NCBI GenBank assembly: GCA_002239005.1
Contig: MPNL01000007.1
Span: 1 to 64,000, forward strand
DNA: 64,000 bases
Reading direction: 5' to 3'
Origin: Truepera sp. bin119
GTDB lineage: Bacteria > Deinococcota > Deinococci > Deinococcales > Trueperaceae
This document shows positions 18,681-27,510 of this stretch, piece by piece. The notes beneath the pieces are model-generated. The model did no database searches. It was not told the origin of the DNA and worked only from the letters and a program-made list of their open reading frames with translations. The translations under genes and the position numbers were made by a program. Position 1 is the stretch's first letter. The number at the start of each line of letters is the position of its first letter.

Positions 18681-19535
18681 TCAACGTGCCCGGGGGTCGA
18701 GCAGGTCGCGGAGCCAGTCGCCCAGCAGGTTGAAGCTTAGAATGCTCAGGAACAGAAACAGCCCGGGGATGACGACGTAGTGCGGAGCCAGTCGCACGTA
18801 GGTCTGTGAGTTCTTGAGCATCAGGCCCCAGGTGGCGGCCGGCGGCTGGATGCCGAGGCCCATGTAGCTCAGTCCTGCCTCGATCAGCATGGCAACCGCG
18901 ATGCCGAGAGTGGCCTGTACGATCAGCGGCGGCAGCGTGTTCGGCATGATGGTGCGCCACAGCACCCAACTGTCGGGCGCGCCGTTGGCGCGACTCGCTT
19001 CGACGAAGCTACGCTCCTTGATTGTCAGCACGCTGCCATATTGCAGTCGGGCGAAGCGCGGCATGAACAAGGCGGCGATGGTCACGATCAATATTAGTGC
19101 CGAGGGGCCGAAGGATCCCACCAGCAAGATAGCCAGGAGGATTCCCGGCACCGCCAGCACCGAATCCTGCAGGCGCATGATAACCGCTCCCAGCCAACCC
19201 TGGTAGTAGCCGGCGACAGTGCCGAGCGGCACCCCAATAAGCGCTGCTAGACCGATCGCGCTGAGGGCGATCAGCACTGTGAGGCGACCGCCGAAGACGA
19301 CCCGGCTCAGCAGGCTGCGGCCGTACTCGTCGGTGCCCAGAAGATAGGTGCCACTTGGCCCCTGTAGGCGGTCGAGGGCATTCATCTCGGTGGGGGAGAG
19401 GGGTGCCAGCAGCTGTGGCGTCACCACCACCAGTAATAACAGCATCAACCACACCGTCACCGGCACCATGACTGGTGTAGTCAGGGTGGCGAGTCGCCTC
19501 CAGGTGCGGCGGCGGGCCGGATCCGCAGTGCTCAC
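18681..19535 (-). CDS. dppC: Peptide/nickel-type ABC transporter permease, DppC-like
   Basis: Second membrane subunit of an oligopeptide/dipeptide importer. LLGTDEYGRSLLSRVVFGGRLTVLIAL near the N-terminus and the EAA loop (EASRANGAPDSWVLWRTIMPNTLPPLIVQ) are typical. I choose the GTG at 19535 (284 residues) rather than the longer frame to 19565: the GTGA overlap with the dppB stop and GGAG six bases upstream fit a coupled start. Six membrane spans. The family needs DppD/DppF ATPases, which are absent here. Confidence 0.9.
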   Translation of the reverse strand: MSTADPARRRTWRRLATLTTPVMVPVTVWLMLLLLVVVTPQLLAPLSPTEMNALDRLQGPSGTYLLGTDEYGRSLLSRVVFGGRLTVLIALSAIGLAALIGVPLGTVAGYYQGWLGAVIMRLQDSVLAVPGILLAILLVGSFGPSALILIVTIAALFMPRFARLQYGSVLTIKERSFVEASRANGAPDSWVLWRTIMPNTLPPLIVQATLGIAVAMLIEAGLSYMGLGIQPPAATWGLMLKNSQTYVRLAPHYVVIPGLFLFLSILSFNLLGDWLRDLLDPRAR

Positions 19536-20491
19536 GAGGTGCTCCGCAGGCGGGGGTCGAGCCAAGCGTAGCCGATGTCAGTTACCAGCGTGACCAGACC
19601 GAAGCCGGTCGCGACGAATAGCACCACCCCCTGCACCAGGGCGTAGTCGTTGTTGAGAACCGCCTGCACCGCCAGCCAGCCTACGCCCGACCAGCCGAAT
19701 ACCACCTCGACGATGATAGCTCCGCCAAGTAGCGTCCCGGCTTCGATCCCCACGACCGTCCACAGGGCCGGCAGGGCGTTCTTGAAAGCATGCCTCCACA
19801 GCACCGCTCTGCGTCTCAGCCCCTTGGCCGTGGCAGTGCGGATGTAGTCCTGCCTCAACACTTCGATCAGGTCGCCCCGGAGGAAGCGGGTGAAGGTTGC
19901 AATCAGGTAGACCGACAGGGTAGCGACCGGCATGGCGGCGCGCAGCAGGTTGTCTATCGGGTCCTTGAGAAACGGAGTGAACCCGGAGGGCGGCAGCCAA
20001 CCGAGCCGCACCGAGAAGAGGAGGATCAGGATCAGCCCTAGCCAGAAACCGGGGACGGCCACCCCACCGACCGACAGCAGCACCAGCGAGCGGTCGAGCC
20101 AACTCGAGGGCCTCAGCGCCGCTAGCACCGCCAGCGGGACGGAGATGGCCAGCGACGCCAGCACCGACAGCAGCAGCAGCTGCAGGGTGGCCGGAAGCCG
20201 CCCCAGGATCAACTGCGAAACCGCCCGCCCGCTGCGGAATGACACCCCTAGATCGCCCTGCACCACCTTGCCGAGCCAGCGGCTGTACTGGACGATGAAG
20301 GGCTTATCCAGGCCCATCTCGACTCTGAGCCGCTCCAGGGTTGGCTGATTCTCCGGCCGGGCAGCCGCTTGGCCCATGAGCATCATGGCCGGGTCGCCCG
20401 GGGCGGCCAGCAGCATGCCGAACACGAGGAAGCTGACCAGAAGGAGGCTGAGCAGCAGTTCGCCAGCGCGGCGAAGGATGAAGATTAGCAC
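19532..20491 (-). CDS. dppB: Peptide/nickel-type ABC transporter permease, DppB-like
   Basis: 319 residues. The N-terminal MLIFILRRAGELLLSLLLVSFLVFGML and the GDPA motif are typical of DppB/OppB. The EAA loop reads YIRTATAKGLRRRAVLWRHAFKNALPALWTVVG, and VVFGWSGVGWLAVQAV follows. About six membrane spans. GTG start at 20491. It forms a translationally coupled pair with dppC and lies 116 bp after the solute-binding protein gene, with a strong hairpin between. Confidence 0.92.
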   Translation of the reverse strand: MLIFILRRAGELLLSLLLVSFLVFGMLLAAPGDPAMMLMGQAAARPENQPTLERLRVEMGLDKPFIVQYSRWLGKVVQGDLGVSFRSGRAVSQLILGRLPATLQLLLLSVLASLAISVPLAVLAALRPSSWLDRSLVLLSVGGVAVPGFWLGLILILLFSVRLGWLPPSGFTPFLKDPIDNLLRAAMPVATLSVYLIATFTRFLRGDLIEVLRQDYIRTATAKGLRRRAVLWRHAFKNALPALWTVVGIEAGTLLGGAIIVEVVFGWSGVGWLAVQAVLNNDYALVQGVVLFVATGFGLVTLVTDIGYAWLDPRLRSTS

Positions 20492-20520
20492 TCTCGCCTC
20501 GCTTCGAGCCCCGTTATAAG

Positions 20521-20564
20521 ACGCCGACCCCGGGGGGCCCCGCGAGGAAGCCCGGGGTCGGCGT
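20521..20564 (-). terminator. Strong hairpin between dppA and dppB
   Basis: ACGCCGACCCCGGG (20521-20534) is perfectly complementary to CCCGGGGTCGGCGT (20551-20564): 14 bp, 16-nt loop, mostly G:C. On the minus strand it is followed only by CTTATAA, not a T-run. A partial terminator or a 3' stabiliser that gives excess binding protein over permease is more likely than full termination. This layout is common for binding-protein genes. Confidence 0.75.
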
Positions 20565-20607
20565 GGTGCGCGTCATGCCGAAGTCCGGCGCTGAACCGGT
20601 ATTTCCC

Positions 20608-22116
20608 CTACTCGACAGTGACGCCGTTGAACAGGATTGTATTTTGGCCGTTCATCTTCCAGCCGCCAACAGCGCTCGAGGTCAACGCCAGCAACGGTCT
20701 CGACTGCACTACGATGAGCGGCGCGACGGTGTCGACTGTATCGAGCTGCAGTTGCTGGTAGATCGCTGTGCGGGCGGCCTGATCGGTGATCGCCACAGCC
20801 TCGTTGATCTGGGCAAGCACATCGTCGTTGGGGTAGACCGTGGCCAGCAGCGGCCGGTAGATGATGTCGAACATCGAGTTGGGATCGCTCGACAGGTTGA
20901 ACCAGTTGGTGGTCATGTCGTAGGTCTTGCCCACATACCGGTCGAGCCAGATGCTCAGGGCGCTGCTGTTGACGTTCAGGGTCACGTCGATCTTGGCGAG
21001 GCTGGCCTGCCAGATGGTGGCGACGTCTTCCATCTCCTTGACCCCGCTGATGACTTCGATACTGAGCTCGAGGCCGTCACCGTAGCCGGCCTCCTCAAGT
21101 AGTGACTGTGCCAGCTCGAGGTCGAATGCCGGGCAGTCCTGTTCCGCATAAGCCCAGGAGAAGCGCGGTAGGGGGGAGCAGATTATCTCGCCCCTGCCGA
21201 AGTAGGCCACCTGTTGGATAGTCTCCTTGTCGAGCGAGTGTGCCAGGGCGCGACGCACGTTAAGGTCCTGAAGTGCCTCGGTGTTGCCGATTCCGAGTTC
21301 GATCAGAAACAGACTGCCGCTGGATGCGGGCTCCTGGAAGACGATGTTGGGGTCGCCGACCACCGACTGCGCCTCAGCGATGCTCACGTCGTAGATGGCG
21401 TCTACCTCACCGGCTTGCAGGTTCGACAGCCGGGTGGCGGAGTCAGGCAGCACCCGGATGGTGATGCCGTCGAGGATAGGAGCGTCTCCATCCCAGTAGT
21501 CGGGGTTGCGCTCTAGTACGGTCTCCTCATTAGGGGTCCAGCTAATGAAGCGAAACGCCCCGGTGCCGACCGGGTTCTGCTTGAGGTCGTCGTCGCTCAC
21601 GCCGCGCGGAGTGATGGCCACCAGCACCAGGTCGTCGAGCAGGGTAGCGACTGGACGTGAAAGAGCCAACCTCAAGGTGTGATCGTCTACCGCTAGGGCC
21701 TCTGTGACGGGTTCGACCTTGCTGGCGAAGATCATGCCCTGCTCGAGTGTCCGGTTAAAGGTGTGGATGACGTCGGCGGCGGTGAAGGGATCACCATTGT
21801 GGAAGGTGACCCCCTGTCTCAGGTTGAACACCCAAGTGGTCTCGTCAAGCTGCTCCCAAGACTCAGCCAGTCTGGGCACGATGTTCATGTTCTCGTCGAG
21901 GCTGACCAGCGAGTCGAAAACGGTGTTGCGGATGGTAGTCGCATACTGGATCAGCTGGTTCCAGCCGGGATCGAAGTTGTCGATGTCACCGCCTACGGCG
22001 AGGCGCAGGACCCCACCGCCACCCTGAGCCGTAGCCAGCCCACCGACGGCAAGTAGTAGCCAGGTACTAGCGATCAGTAGCTTCCTTGAGGCCCTCTTGA
22101 TGGCAGATGTATTCAC
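20608..22116 (-). CDS. dppA: Extracellular solute-binding protein, family 5 (peptide/nickel)
   Basis: 502 residues from the chosen GTG at 22116, which has AAGGAG nine bases upstream; the TTG three codons earlier sits right on the ribosome site and is unlikely. The N-terminus is a signal sequence (basic KRASRK, hydrophobic LLIASTWLLLAVGGLA, then TAQ) with no lipobox Cys, so the mature protein is periplasmic or secreted. ESWEQLDETTWVFNLRQGVTFHNGDPFTAADVIHTFNR is the family 5 hallmark. Substrates of the family are peptides, nickel or opines; the neighbouring D-aminoacylase and amidohydrolase suggest peptide or acyl-amino-acid uptake (inference). Confidence 0.93.
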   Translation of the reverse strand: MNTSAIKRASRKLLIASTWLLLAVGGLATAQGGGGVLRLAVGGDIDNFDPGWNQLIQYATTIRNTVFDSLVSLDENMNIVPRLAESWEQLDETTWVFNLRQGVTFHNGDPFTAADVIHTFNRTLEQGMIFASKVEPVTEALAVDDHTLRLALSRPVATLLDDLVLVAITPRGVSDDDLKQNPVGTGAFRFISWTPNEETVLERNPDYWDGDAPILDGITIRVLPDSATRLSNLQAGEVDAIYDVSIAEAQSVVGDPNIVFQEPASSGSLFLIELGIGNTEALQDLNVRRALAHSLDKETIQQVAYFGRGEIICSPLPRFSWAYAEQDCPAFDLELAQSLLEEAGYGDGLELSIEVISGVKEMEDVATIWQASLAKIDVTLNVNSSALSIWLDRYVGKTYDMTTNWFNLSSDPNSMFDIIYRPLLATVYPNDDVLAQINEAVAITDQAARTAIYQQLQLDTVDTVAPLIVVQSRPLLALTSSAVGGWKMNGQNTILFNGVTVE

Positions 22117-22334
22117 CGCTCTCAACTCCTTAATTCCTCAAACCTGCTATTGCCAACCTGTTCGGGATGGATGGCCGAATGAGAGTGACAGGATATCATG
22201 CCTGAGAGTCAGGTGGAGAGGGGGGTCTTGAGGATCGGCAGATCACTCCAGGTGTTCGCGTGGCGCCCCAGCAGGTCGGCCCTGAGGACCACGGTTCTCG
22301 CCCTCACGGCTTCATCCTCTTCCAGGGACCGGCC

Positions 22335-23168
22335 TCAGGCGAGGTTCAACTCCGCCAGCACGTTGTTGGCCAGCAACGCCTCGATATCCTTGTCAGTGAA
22401 GCCTGGGAACGGCATCCGGGAGGCGTAATCGACCATCTTGTAGAGCCCTGCCACCGCCTCGTCGAAGGTGGTGACAGGGTAGTCGGTGCCGAAGATGAGC
22501 TTATTCCAGACGCCGTACTCTTTGCAGAGCATAAGCGAGTTGTACAGCTGCCAGGGGCGGTAGAACAGTCCCGATACGTCGCTGTAGATATGGGGGTGCT
22601 TGCGGATCACGCTGATAGTCTCGACCTCCCAGGGATGCCCTAGGTGGGCGATGATGATGCGCAGTTCGGGGAATGCCAGGGCGACCTCCTCAAGCTGCTC
22701 GGGATGCGCCCACTTCAGCGGCGCCCGCCGAGGGAAGGTGGTCCCATGGTGGGTGAGGATCGGTACACCGCTGTTCTCGCAGAAGCGGTAGATCGGCAGC
22801 ATACGTTCGTCCATAGGCTCGTAGCCCTGGTAAATGGGGCTGGTCTTCAGGCCCCGCAGCCCCAGGTTGTGCACGCAATCCTTGAGCTCTCCTGGCGCGT
22901 CGTGATCGTGCGGGTCGACGCAGGCGAAGCCGATGAGCTTCTCCGGGTCCCGCTGGCAGTACTCGGCAACGTAGTCGTTGGGGACGTTGAAGCCCAGCAG
23001 GCGACTGCGAAAGGCCAGGACCACGGCGTGCGAAACTCGCTCCACGGCCCGGGAGTGCTGGTCGAGGGAGGTCTTGAGCGCTGGGGTTCCGCGCATCTTT
23101 AAGCCCTCCCGCAGGAACTCCTCGCTATAGTGATGCTGTTCGCCAATATGGGTGTGATAGTCGATCAC
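22335..23168 (-). CDS. Amidohydrolase family 2 protein (TIM-barrel metal hydrolase)
   Basis: 277 residues. MIDYHTHIGEQHHYSEEFL holds the first metal His pair, GVPILTHHGTTF the next His, LRIIIAHLGHPWEVE another, and KLIFGTDYPVTTFDEA the final Asp. This order is that of amidohydrolase_2 proteins (4-oxalomesaconate hydratase, ACMSD and uncharacterised hydrolases or decarboxylases). GTG start at 23168 after GAGGGAGGGG. It diverges from the D-threonine aldolase-like gene and lies just upstream of the peptide transporter, so a step in breakdown of imported acyl or amido compounds is plausible; the exact reaction is unknown. Confidence 0.85.
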   Translation of the reverse strand: MIDYHTHIGEQHHYSEEFLREGLKMRGTPALKTSLDQHSRAVERVSHAVVLAFRSRLLGFNVPNDYVAEYCQRDPEKLIGFACVDPHDHDAPGELKDCVHNLGLRGLKTSPIYQGYEPMDERMLPIYRFCENSGVPILTHHGTTFPRRAPLKWAHPEQLEEVALAFPELRIIIAHLGHPWEVETISVIRKHPHIYSDVSGLFYRPWQLYNSLMLCKEYGVWNKLIFGTDYPVTTFDEAVAGLYKMVDYASRMPFPGFTDKDIEALLANNVLAELNLA

Positions 23169-23321
23169 GCTACCCCTCCCTCACCTGCTGTTCGTCCGCA
23201 ACGTAACTGCCTGAGGTGCCCATTCTATCGCGGCCCCCCCCACGTCCGAGCCAGCGGGACCGGCGGTTCAGGGGGAGGTCTTGCACTAGGCTTCGGCACG
23301 GGTGTAGTAGAATCCCGCTAC

Positions 23322-24533
23322 ATGTCCGAACCCACCCATAGTCTTCCCCCGTCCTGGCGGGTCGGGAGACCTGTCGAGGAGCTTGAGACCCCCTGCCCGA
23401 TCGTCGATATCGCTGTGATGGAACGCAACCTTCAGGGGATGGCGGCGGCGGCGGCACGTCATGGGGTGAAGCTCAGGCCCCATATCAAGACCCACAAGAT
23501 TCCCGACCTCGCCAGGAGGCAGTTGGCCGCTGGTGCGGTGGGCATCGCCACCGCCAAGCTGAGCGAGGCCGAACTGATGGCGGAAGCGGGCCTTAACAAC
23601 ATCCTGGTGGCCTATCAGCCGGTGGGTGAGACCAAGGTGCGGCGCCTCGTCGCGCTGGCCCAAAAGGGGGTCCAGATCGCCTGCACAGTCGACGCCGCCT
23701 CGGCGGCCCGGGCCATCTCGAGAGCGGCCAAGCTCGCCGGAGTAGAGGTTGCGCTCTATATCGAGGTGAACGTCAACGATCCGAGCGGAAAGAGCGGACG
23801 CACGGGCATCGCCCCGGCCTCGGTGCCCCCCCTGGCACGGGAGTTGACTTCGCTTCCGAACGTTCGCTTCACAGGCATTCTCGGTTACCGAGGCGTGCCG
23901 TGGCTGTACAGCTCGGAGCCCCGAAGCTACGGGCCTGACGACCTCCAGGCGACAGCCGACGAAGAGGCTCGAATGCTGGTCGAGCTTGCTGAGGTTGTGC
24001 GCGCGTCGGGCCTGCCGGTACCAGAAGTGGTGGCTGGGTCGACGCCGACAGCGAAGCTGGTGCTCCGCACCCCCGGAATCACCGAGGTGCAGCCCGGCGA
24101 GTATATCTTCTACGGTGGGACCCACGTCGGTCCGGGGGTGTGCGGGCTGGCCGACTGTGCCCTGAGCATCCGCGCTACCATAGCCAGCCTTCCCACTCCG
24201 GGGAGGGCGGTGCTGGATGCGGGTTCAAAGGTCTTGTCAGGCGACATCAAACCGTCGTTGATGCCGAACCTTAGAATCGAGGGTATGGGCATCGTTCGGG
24301 ACGGAGACAGCCTCAGGCCGCTCGAGGGGGCGGTTCTCACCACGCTCTCCGAGGAGCACGGGGTGATCGAGTACGATCCCGGCTGCGGGCTTGAATTGAA
24401 CCTAGGTCAGGTCGTCGATGTGGTCCCGGTTCACGTATGCACTACCGTCAACCTAGCCACCGCTCTGGTGGCGGTCCGGGATGGCGTGGTCGCTGAGGTG
24501 TGGCCGGTCGCCGCGAGCGGCTGCGTCTGGTAG
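23322..24533 (+). CDS. D-threonine aldolase / D-serine dehydratase-like PLP enzyme
   Basis: 403 residues, fold type III (alanine racemase N-terminal-like) enzyme. KLRPHIKTHK carries the PLP lysine. The middle has YIEVNVNDPSGKSGRTGI, and the C-terminal VPVHVCTTVNLA holds the His and Cys that bind the metal in this family. Such enzymes cleave D-threonine and other D-beta-hydroxy amino acids or dehydrate D-serine. I use the ATG at 23322, as everything conserved follows it; TAGAAT eight bases upstream suggests a leaderless transcript. A longer frame to 23130 exists but has no homology-like content. It is followed after 25 bp by a D-aminoacylase gene, pointing to D-amino-acid catabolism. Confidence 0.9.
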   Translation: MSEPTHSLPPSWRVGRPVEELETPCPIVDIAVMERNLQGMAAAAARHGVKLRPHIKTHKIPDLARRQLAAGAVGIATAKLSEAELMAEAGLNNILVAYQPVGETKVRRLVALAQKGVQIACTVDAASAARAISRAAKLAGVEVALYIEVNVNDPSGKSGRTGIAPASVPPLARELTSLPNVRFTGILGYRGVPWLYSSEPRSYGPDDLQATADEEARMLVELAEVVRASGLPVPEVVAGSTPTAKLVLRTPGITEVQPGEYIFYGGTHVGPGVCGLADCALSIRATIASLPTPGRAVLDAGSKVLSGDIKPSLMPNLRIEGMGIVRDGDSLRPLEGAVLTTLSEEHGVIEYDPGCGLELNLGQVVDVVPVHVCTTVNLATALVAVRDGVVAEVWPVAASGCVW

Positions 24534-24558
24534 ACCGGATGAGAGGTGGAGAGACAGG

Positions 24559-26100
24559 GTGTTCGATCACCTCATTCGTGGCGGCCGCATCGTTGATGGT
24601 ACCGGGGCGCCCTGGTTCCGCGGCGACATCGCCCTTGAGGACGGGCGGATAGCGGCGGTCGGTGACCTCGGCAGTGCCAGTGCAAGCCGGGTCGTAGAGG
24701 CCAATGACAAGGTCGTCGCGCCCGGCTTCATCGACGCCCACGTCCACTCCGACCTGATCCTGCTCGAGCAGGGTGGTTGCGATCCGTCACTCCGCCAGGG
24801 AGTCACCACCCACATCATCGGCCAGGACGGTATCTCCTACGCGCCGCTGACGCTGGCGAGCAGGTCTTTTCTGCAGCGCTACTTCGCCGCCATCAACGGA
24901 GGTGTCGGGCTCGAGCTCAACTGGTCGACGGTGGCCGAGTTTCTGGACCGTTTCGAGCGGACCACCTCAATCAACGTCGCCTACCTGGTGCCGCATGGCA
25001 CGGTGCGGGCAGCGGTGATGGGTCTCGAGGCGCGCGAGCCCAGCACCGGAGAGATAAGGCGCATGCAGGCACTCGTCGAGCAGGGACTGGCCGACGGTGC
25101 CGTCGGCGTGTCGACCGGTCTCGACTACCTCCCTTGCCTTTACGCCTCCACTCGGGAGCTCGTCGAGATCGCCCGCCCTGCTGCAGGTGCTGGGGTGTTT
25201 GTCAGCCACATGCGTGATTACGTGCAGCGGGCGGAAGCCGCTATTGAGGAGACGCTTGAGGTCGGGCGGCAGGCGGGCCTGCCGGTCCATATCTCACACT
25301 TCAACTGCCGCGCCTCGGTGCTGCCCACACTCGAGCGCGGTCGCCGGCAGGGCGTCGACATTACCTTCGACGCCTACCCCTACCTGGCAGGCAGCACGGT
25401 CCTGATGCTGGCACTGCCGCGGGAGCTCCACCTCGGCACCACTGAGGAGATGGTGTCGAGGCTGCGTGAACCGAGCGGCGCCCGCTGGCTGAGAGGTTGG
25501 ATCGGACAGACTTCTGCCCCCCTCGAGGATATGGTCCTGGTACATTTGCAACGACCCGAGCACCAGGGCTTCCTGGGCATGAGCTTGGTGGAGGCGGCAG
25601 CAGCGGCCCAACGGCCACTAGCCGAATTCGTCCGGCAGCTGCTTATCGACGAGGAGATGCAGATCGGAGTGGTGATCTTCCAGCGGTGGAGGTCCGAAGA
25701 GGACCTGCTCGCCACCGCGCGCCACCCCGGGTTCATGGTCGGCAGTGACGGCATTTACGTTGGGCAGCGCCCCCACCCGCGGGGGTGGGGGGCGTTCGCC
25801 CGCTTCCTAGGGCACTACGTACGAGAGCGTGGCAGCTTCACCCTTGAGGAGATGGTTCACCATATGACCGCGGTACCAGCCAACCGCTTCAGGCTCTTCG
25901 ACCGGGGGCTGCTCCGCCCGGGCATGGCGGCCGATGTGGTGATCTTCGACGCCGACCGGATCGCTGATCGGGCCACCTTCGAGAACGGCCGACAGTATGC
26001 CGACGGCGTCACCCACGTGTGGGTCAACGGCGAACCGGTCCTTGAGAATGATCGGTCGACCGATGCCAGGCCCGGTCGGCCCCTCCGGCAGGGTAGTTGA
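24559..26100 (+). CDS. N-acyl-D-amino-acid deacylase (D-aminoacylase) family
   Basis: 513 residues, zinc amidohydrolase that removes N-acyl groups from D-amino acids. HLIRGGRIVDGTGAPWFRGDIALEDGRIAAVGDL is the family start, GFIDAHVHSD the HxH pair, GVSTGLDY and the SHMRDY stretch follow, and MVGSDGIYVGQRPHPRGWG with EEMVHHMTAVPANRFRLFDRG complete the signature. The GTG at 24559 is preceded by GGAGAGACAGG and places FDHLIRGG at residue 2, as in relatives; the longer frame to 24481 runs into the previous gene. Same operon as the D-threonine aldolase-like gene: deacylation would feed free D-amino acids to it (inference). Confidence 0.92.
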   Translation: MFDHLIRGGRIVDGTGAPWFRGDIALEDGRIAAVGDLGSASASRVVEANDKVVAPGFIDAHVHSDLILLEQGGCDPSLRQGVTTHIIGQDGISYAPLTLASRSFLQRYFAAINGGVGLELNWSTVAEFLDRFERTTSINVAYLVPHGTVRAAVMGLEAREPSTGEIRRMQALVEQGLADGAVGVSTGLDYLPCLYASTRELVEIARPAAGAGVFVSHMRDYVQRAEAAIEETLEVGRQAGLPVHISHFNCRASVLPTLERGRRQGVDITFDAYPYLAGSTVLMLALPRELHLGTTEEMVSRLREPSGARWLRGWIGQTSAPLEDMVLVHLQRPEHQGFLGMSLVEAAAAAQRPLAEFVRQLLIDEEMQIGVVIFQRWRSEEDLLATARHPGFMVGSDGIYVGQRPHPRGWGAFARFLGHYVRERGSFTLEEMVHHMTAVPANRFRLFDRGLLRPGMAADVVIFDADRIADRATFENGRQYADGVTHVWVNGEPVLENDRSTDARPGRPLRQGS

Positions 26101-26316
26101 TGAGATGAGCCGAGTCGTTGCAGCGGCCGCGAGCGAGGCACTGGAATGCACCCAACCCGCGATCATCGCTTTCACAACCGACCGTGGCGACCTCACCGGC
26201 AACCGCAACCTTGAGGAGAGGTGTCTCACCAGCTACGACCTGGAGGCGACTGCCACGGTGTGTGCGCCACCCCGGAGGGTGTGCCGGAGCCCGAGCGGGA
26301 GTCGGTGCAGCCGGTT

Positions 26317-26350
26317 GAGGCTGCTGCCCCCCTTGTGGTGTAGCAGCCTC
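26317..26350. terminator. Hairpin after the D-aminoacylase gene
   Basis: GAGGCTGCT (26317-26325) pairs with AGCAGCCTC (26342-26350) around a 16-nt loop. No T-run follows on either strand, so it is a weak terminator or processing-site candidate. The 285 bp from 26101 to 26385 hold no supported gene. Confidence 0.35.
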
Positions 26351-26370
26351 GCCGACCGAGGTCGGTGGTG

Positions 26371-26385
26371 GGAGACTAGGTCTCC
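26371..26385 (+). promoter_or_regulatory. Hairpin covering the ribosome site of the next gene
   Basis: GGAGAC-TAG-GTCTCC is a perfect 6-bp inverted repeat with a 3-nt loop ending at the base before the ATG at 26386. Its left arm is the only ribosome-site-like GGAG for that start, so folding would hide it. Confidence 0.4.
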
Positions 26386-27192
26386 ATGACCGAGGTGGTC
26401 GGCAGGGGGGTCTACCTAAGATCCCTTCCCGACAGACTCGTCCCGGTGCGCCATTCGGTCGGGGCACGCCAGCGCGCTGCCCAACTCCAGGCCTTCCTGA
26501 AGTCGCTTTGGGAGGTGTTGCCGAGGGAACTAGAGCCCGTCGGGCACCTCGAGCTGCTGGTGGTGGAGGCGGGAGACTGGCGCCGGATGTTCAGCCGACC
26601 GTACGGTCTCCCCTTCACCCGGACCTCGGGTCCCACAGTGAGTGTCGTCGGGGCGGCCCAGTATCGGCCGCGGTTGCTCCACCGCTTCGATAATCTGCTG
26701 CTGCGGGCGGGCAGAGTGGGAAAGGGTGCGCCGGGAGAGGTGCGGGAGCTACTCGACCTGATGATCGGATACGAATGGGCTCGCGCCGTGGCTAAGGGGA
26801 GTGGTCTCAGGACCCGGGTGCGCTTTGTCGATGAGTTTGTGGTCGGATATCTGTTCCTCCAGCTCCTTGAGGCCGCCGGCGCTGGTAGTCTCTGCGCACG
26901 CGTGCTCGCTTGGGCCGAGTTCGCAGTCGCGGCGTCTCCTACGCACGGGACAGATCCCAGCGACCCCCTCAGGTCTCAGGGTCCAGGGGAGTTTCTGGGG
27001 ATGAGGGGCCTCCTCCTCCGCGCGGCCGAATTGCGGTCGGTCCGCGGCTGGGCCTTTCCCCTCAAGCTTCATGCCGCCTTCACCCGACCAGATCGTGGCG
27101 GTGCGCTGGAGACCCTCTACCGGGTCGAGCCGACCCTCGAACTCTGGATTGACAGCCTGACTGAGGAGAGAGAAGTTTTAGCAGGACTGTAA
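26386..27192 (+). CDS. Hypothetical protein
   Basis: 268 residues, not recognised. It is soluble and Arg/Leu-rich with no signal peptide. The stretch ELLDLMIGYEWARAVAKGSGL followed by RFVDEFVVGYLFLQLLEA recalls the spacing of gluzincin metallopeptidases (HExxH, then a downstream Glu), but the histidines are missing, so at most it is a dead relative; this is speculative. Codon use is native. The start at 26386 sits against a hairpin; GTG at 26398 is an alternative. Fairly likely a real gene given its length and lack of a competing frame. Confidence 0.6.
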   Translation: MTEVVGRGVYLRSLPDRLVPVRHSVGARQRAAQLQAFLKSLWEVLPRELEPVGHLELLVVEAGDWRRMFSRPYGLPFTRTSGPTVSVVGAAQYRPRLLHRFDNLLLRAGRVGKGAPGEVRELLDLMIGYEWARAVAKGSGLRTRVRFVDEFVVGYLFLQLLEAAGAGSLCARVLAWAEFAVAASPTHGTDPSDPLRSQGPGEFLGMRGLLLRAAELRSVRGWAFPLKLHAAFTRPDRGGALETLYRVEPTLELWIDSLTEEREVLAGL

Positions 27193-27296
27193 CTCCCTTC
27201 ACACTTTTACCTTAATAAATTAGGTAGCATGATCTATGTATGAATTCGGGATGCTTAGCACATGGTCGTCCCTGGTTCTTAATTGAGGAGATTGTC

Positions 27297-27485
27297 ATGA
27301 GCCACCCCCTGATCGTGACCGCGCTTGCCTTTGCAACTGTTATCGGTGTGGCAGCCTTATCGGTCTACCTGTACGACCGGATCGAGATGTACCTCGGTGC
27401 CTGGGGCAGTCGGCGGGCCTCCTCAATAGGGGGTCGGGTGGGCGTCCGCGTAGCGCCCGGTCCCGGTGCTCCGCCTCCGCCCTAG
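27297..27485 (+). CDS. Small single-span membrane protein
   Basis: 62 residues: one hydrophobic segment (LIVTALAFATVIGVAALSVYLY, about residues 5-26), then a charged region and a proline-rich tail ending PGPGAPPPP. The ATG at 27297 has GAGGAG at an eight-base spacing, which is why I prefer it over the upstream start at 27240. Function unknown. Confidence 0.55.
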   Translation: MSHPLIVTALAFATVIGVAALSVYLYDRIEMYLGAWGSRRASSIGGRVGVRVAPGPGAPPPP

Positions 27486-27510
27486 GTGTATCTGAGCAGG
27501 GAGATGCGCC

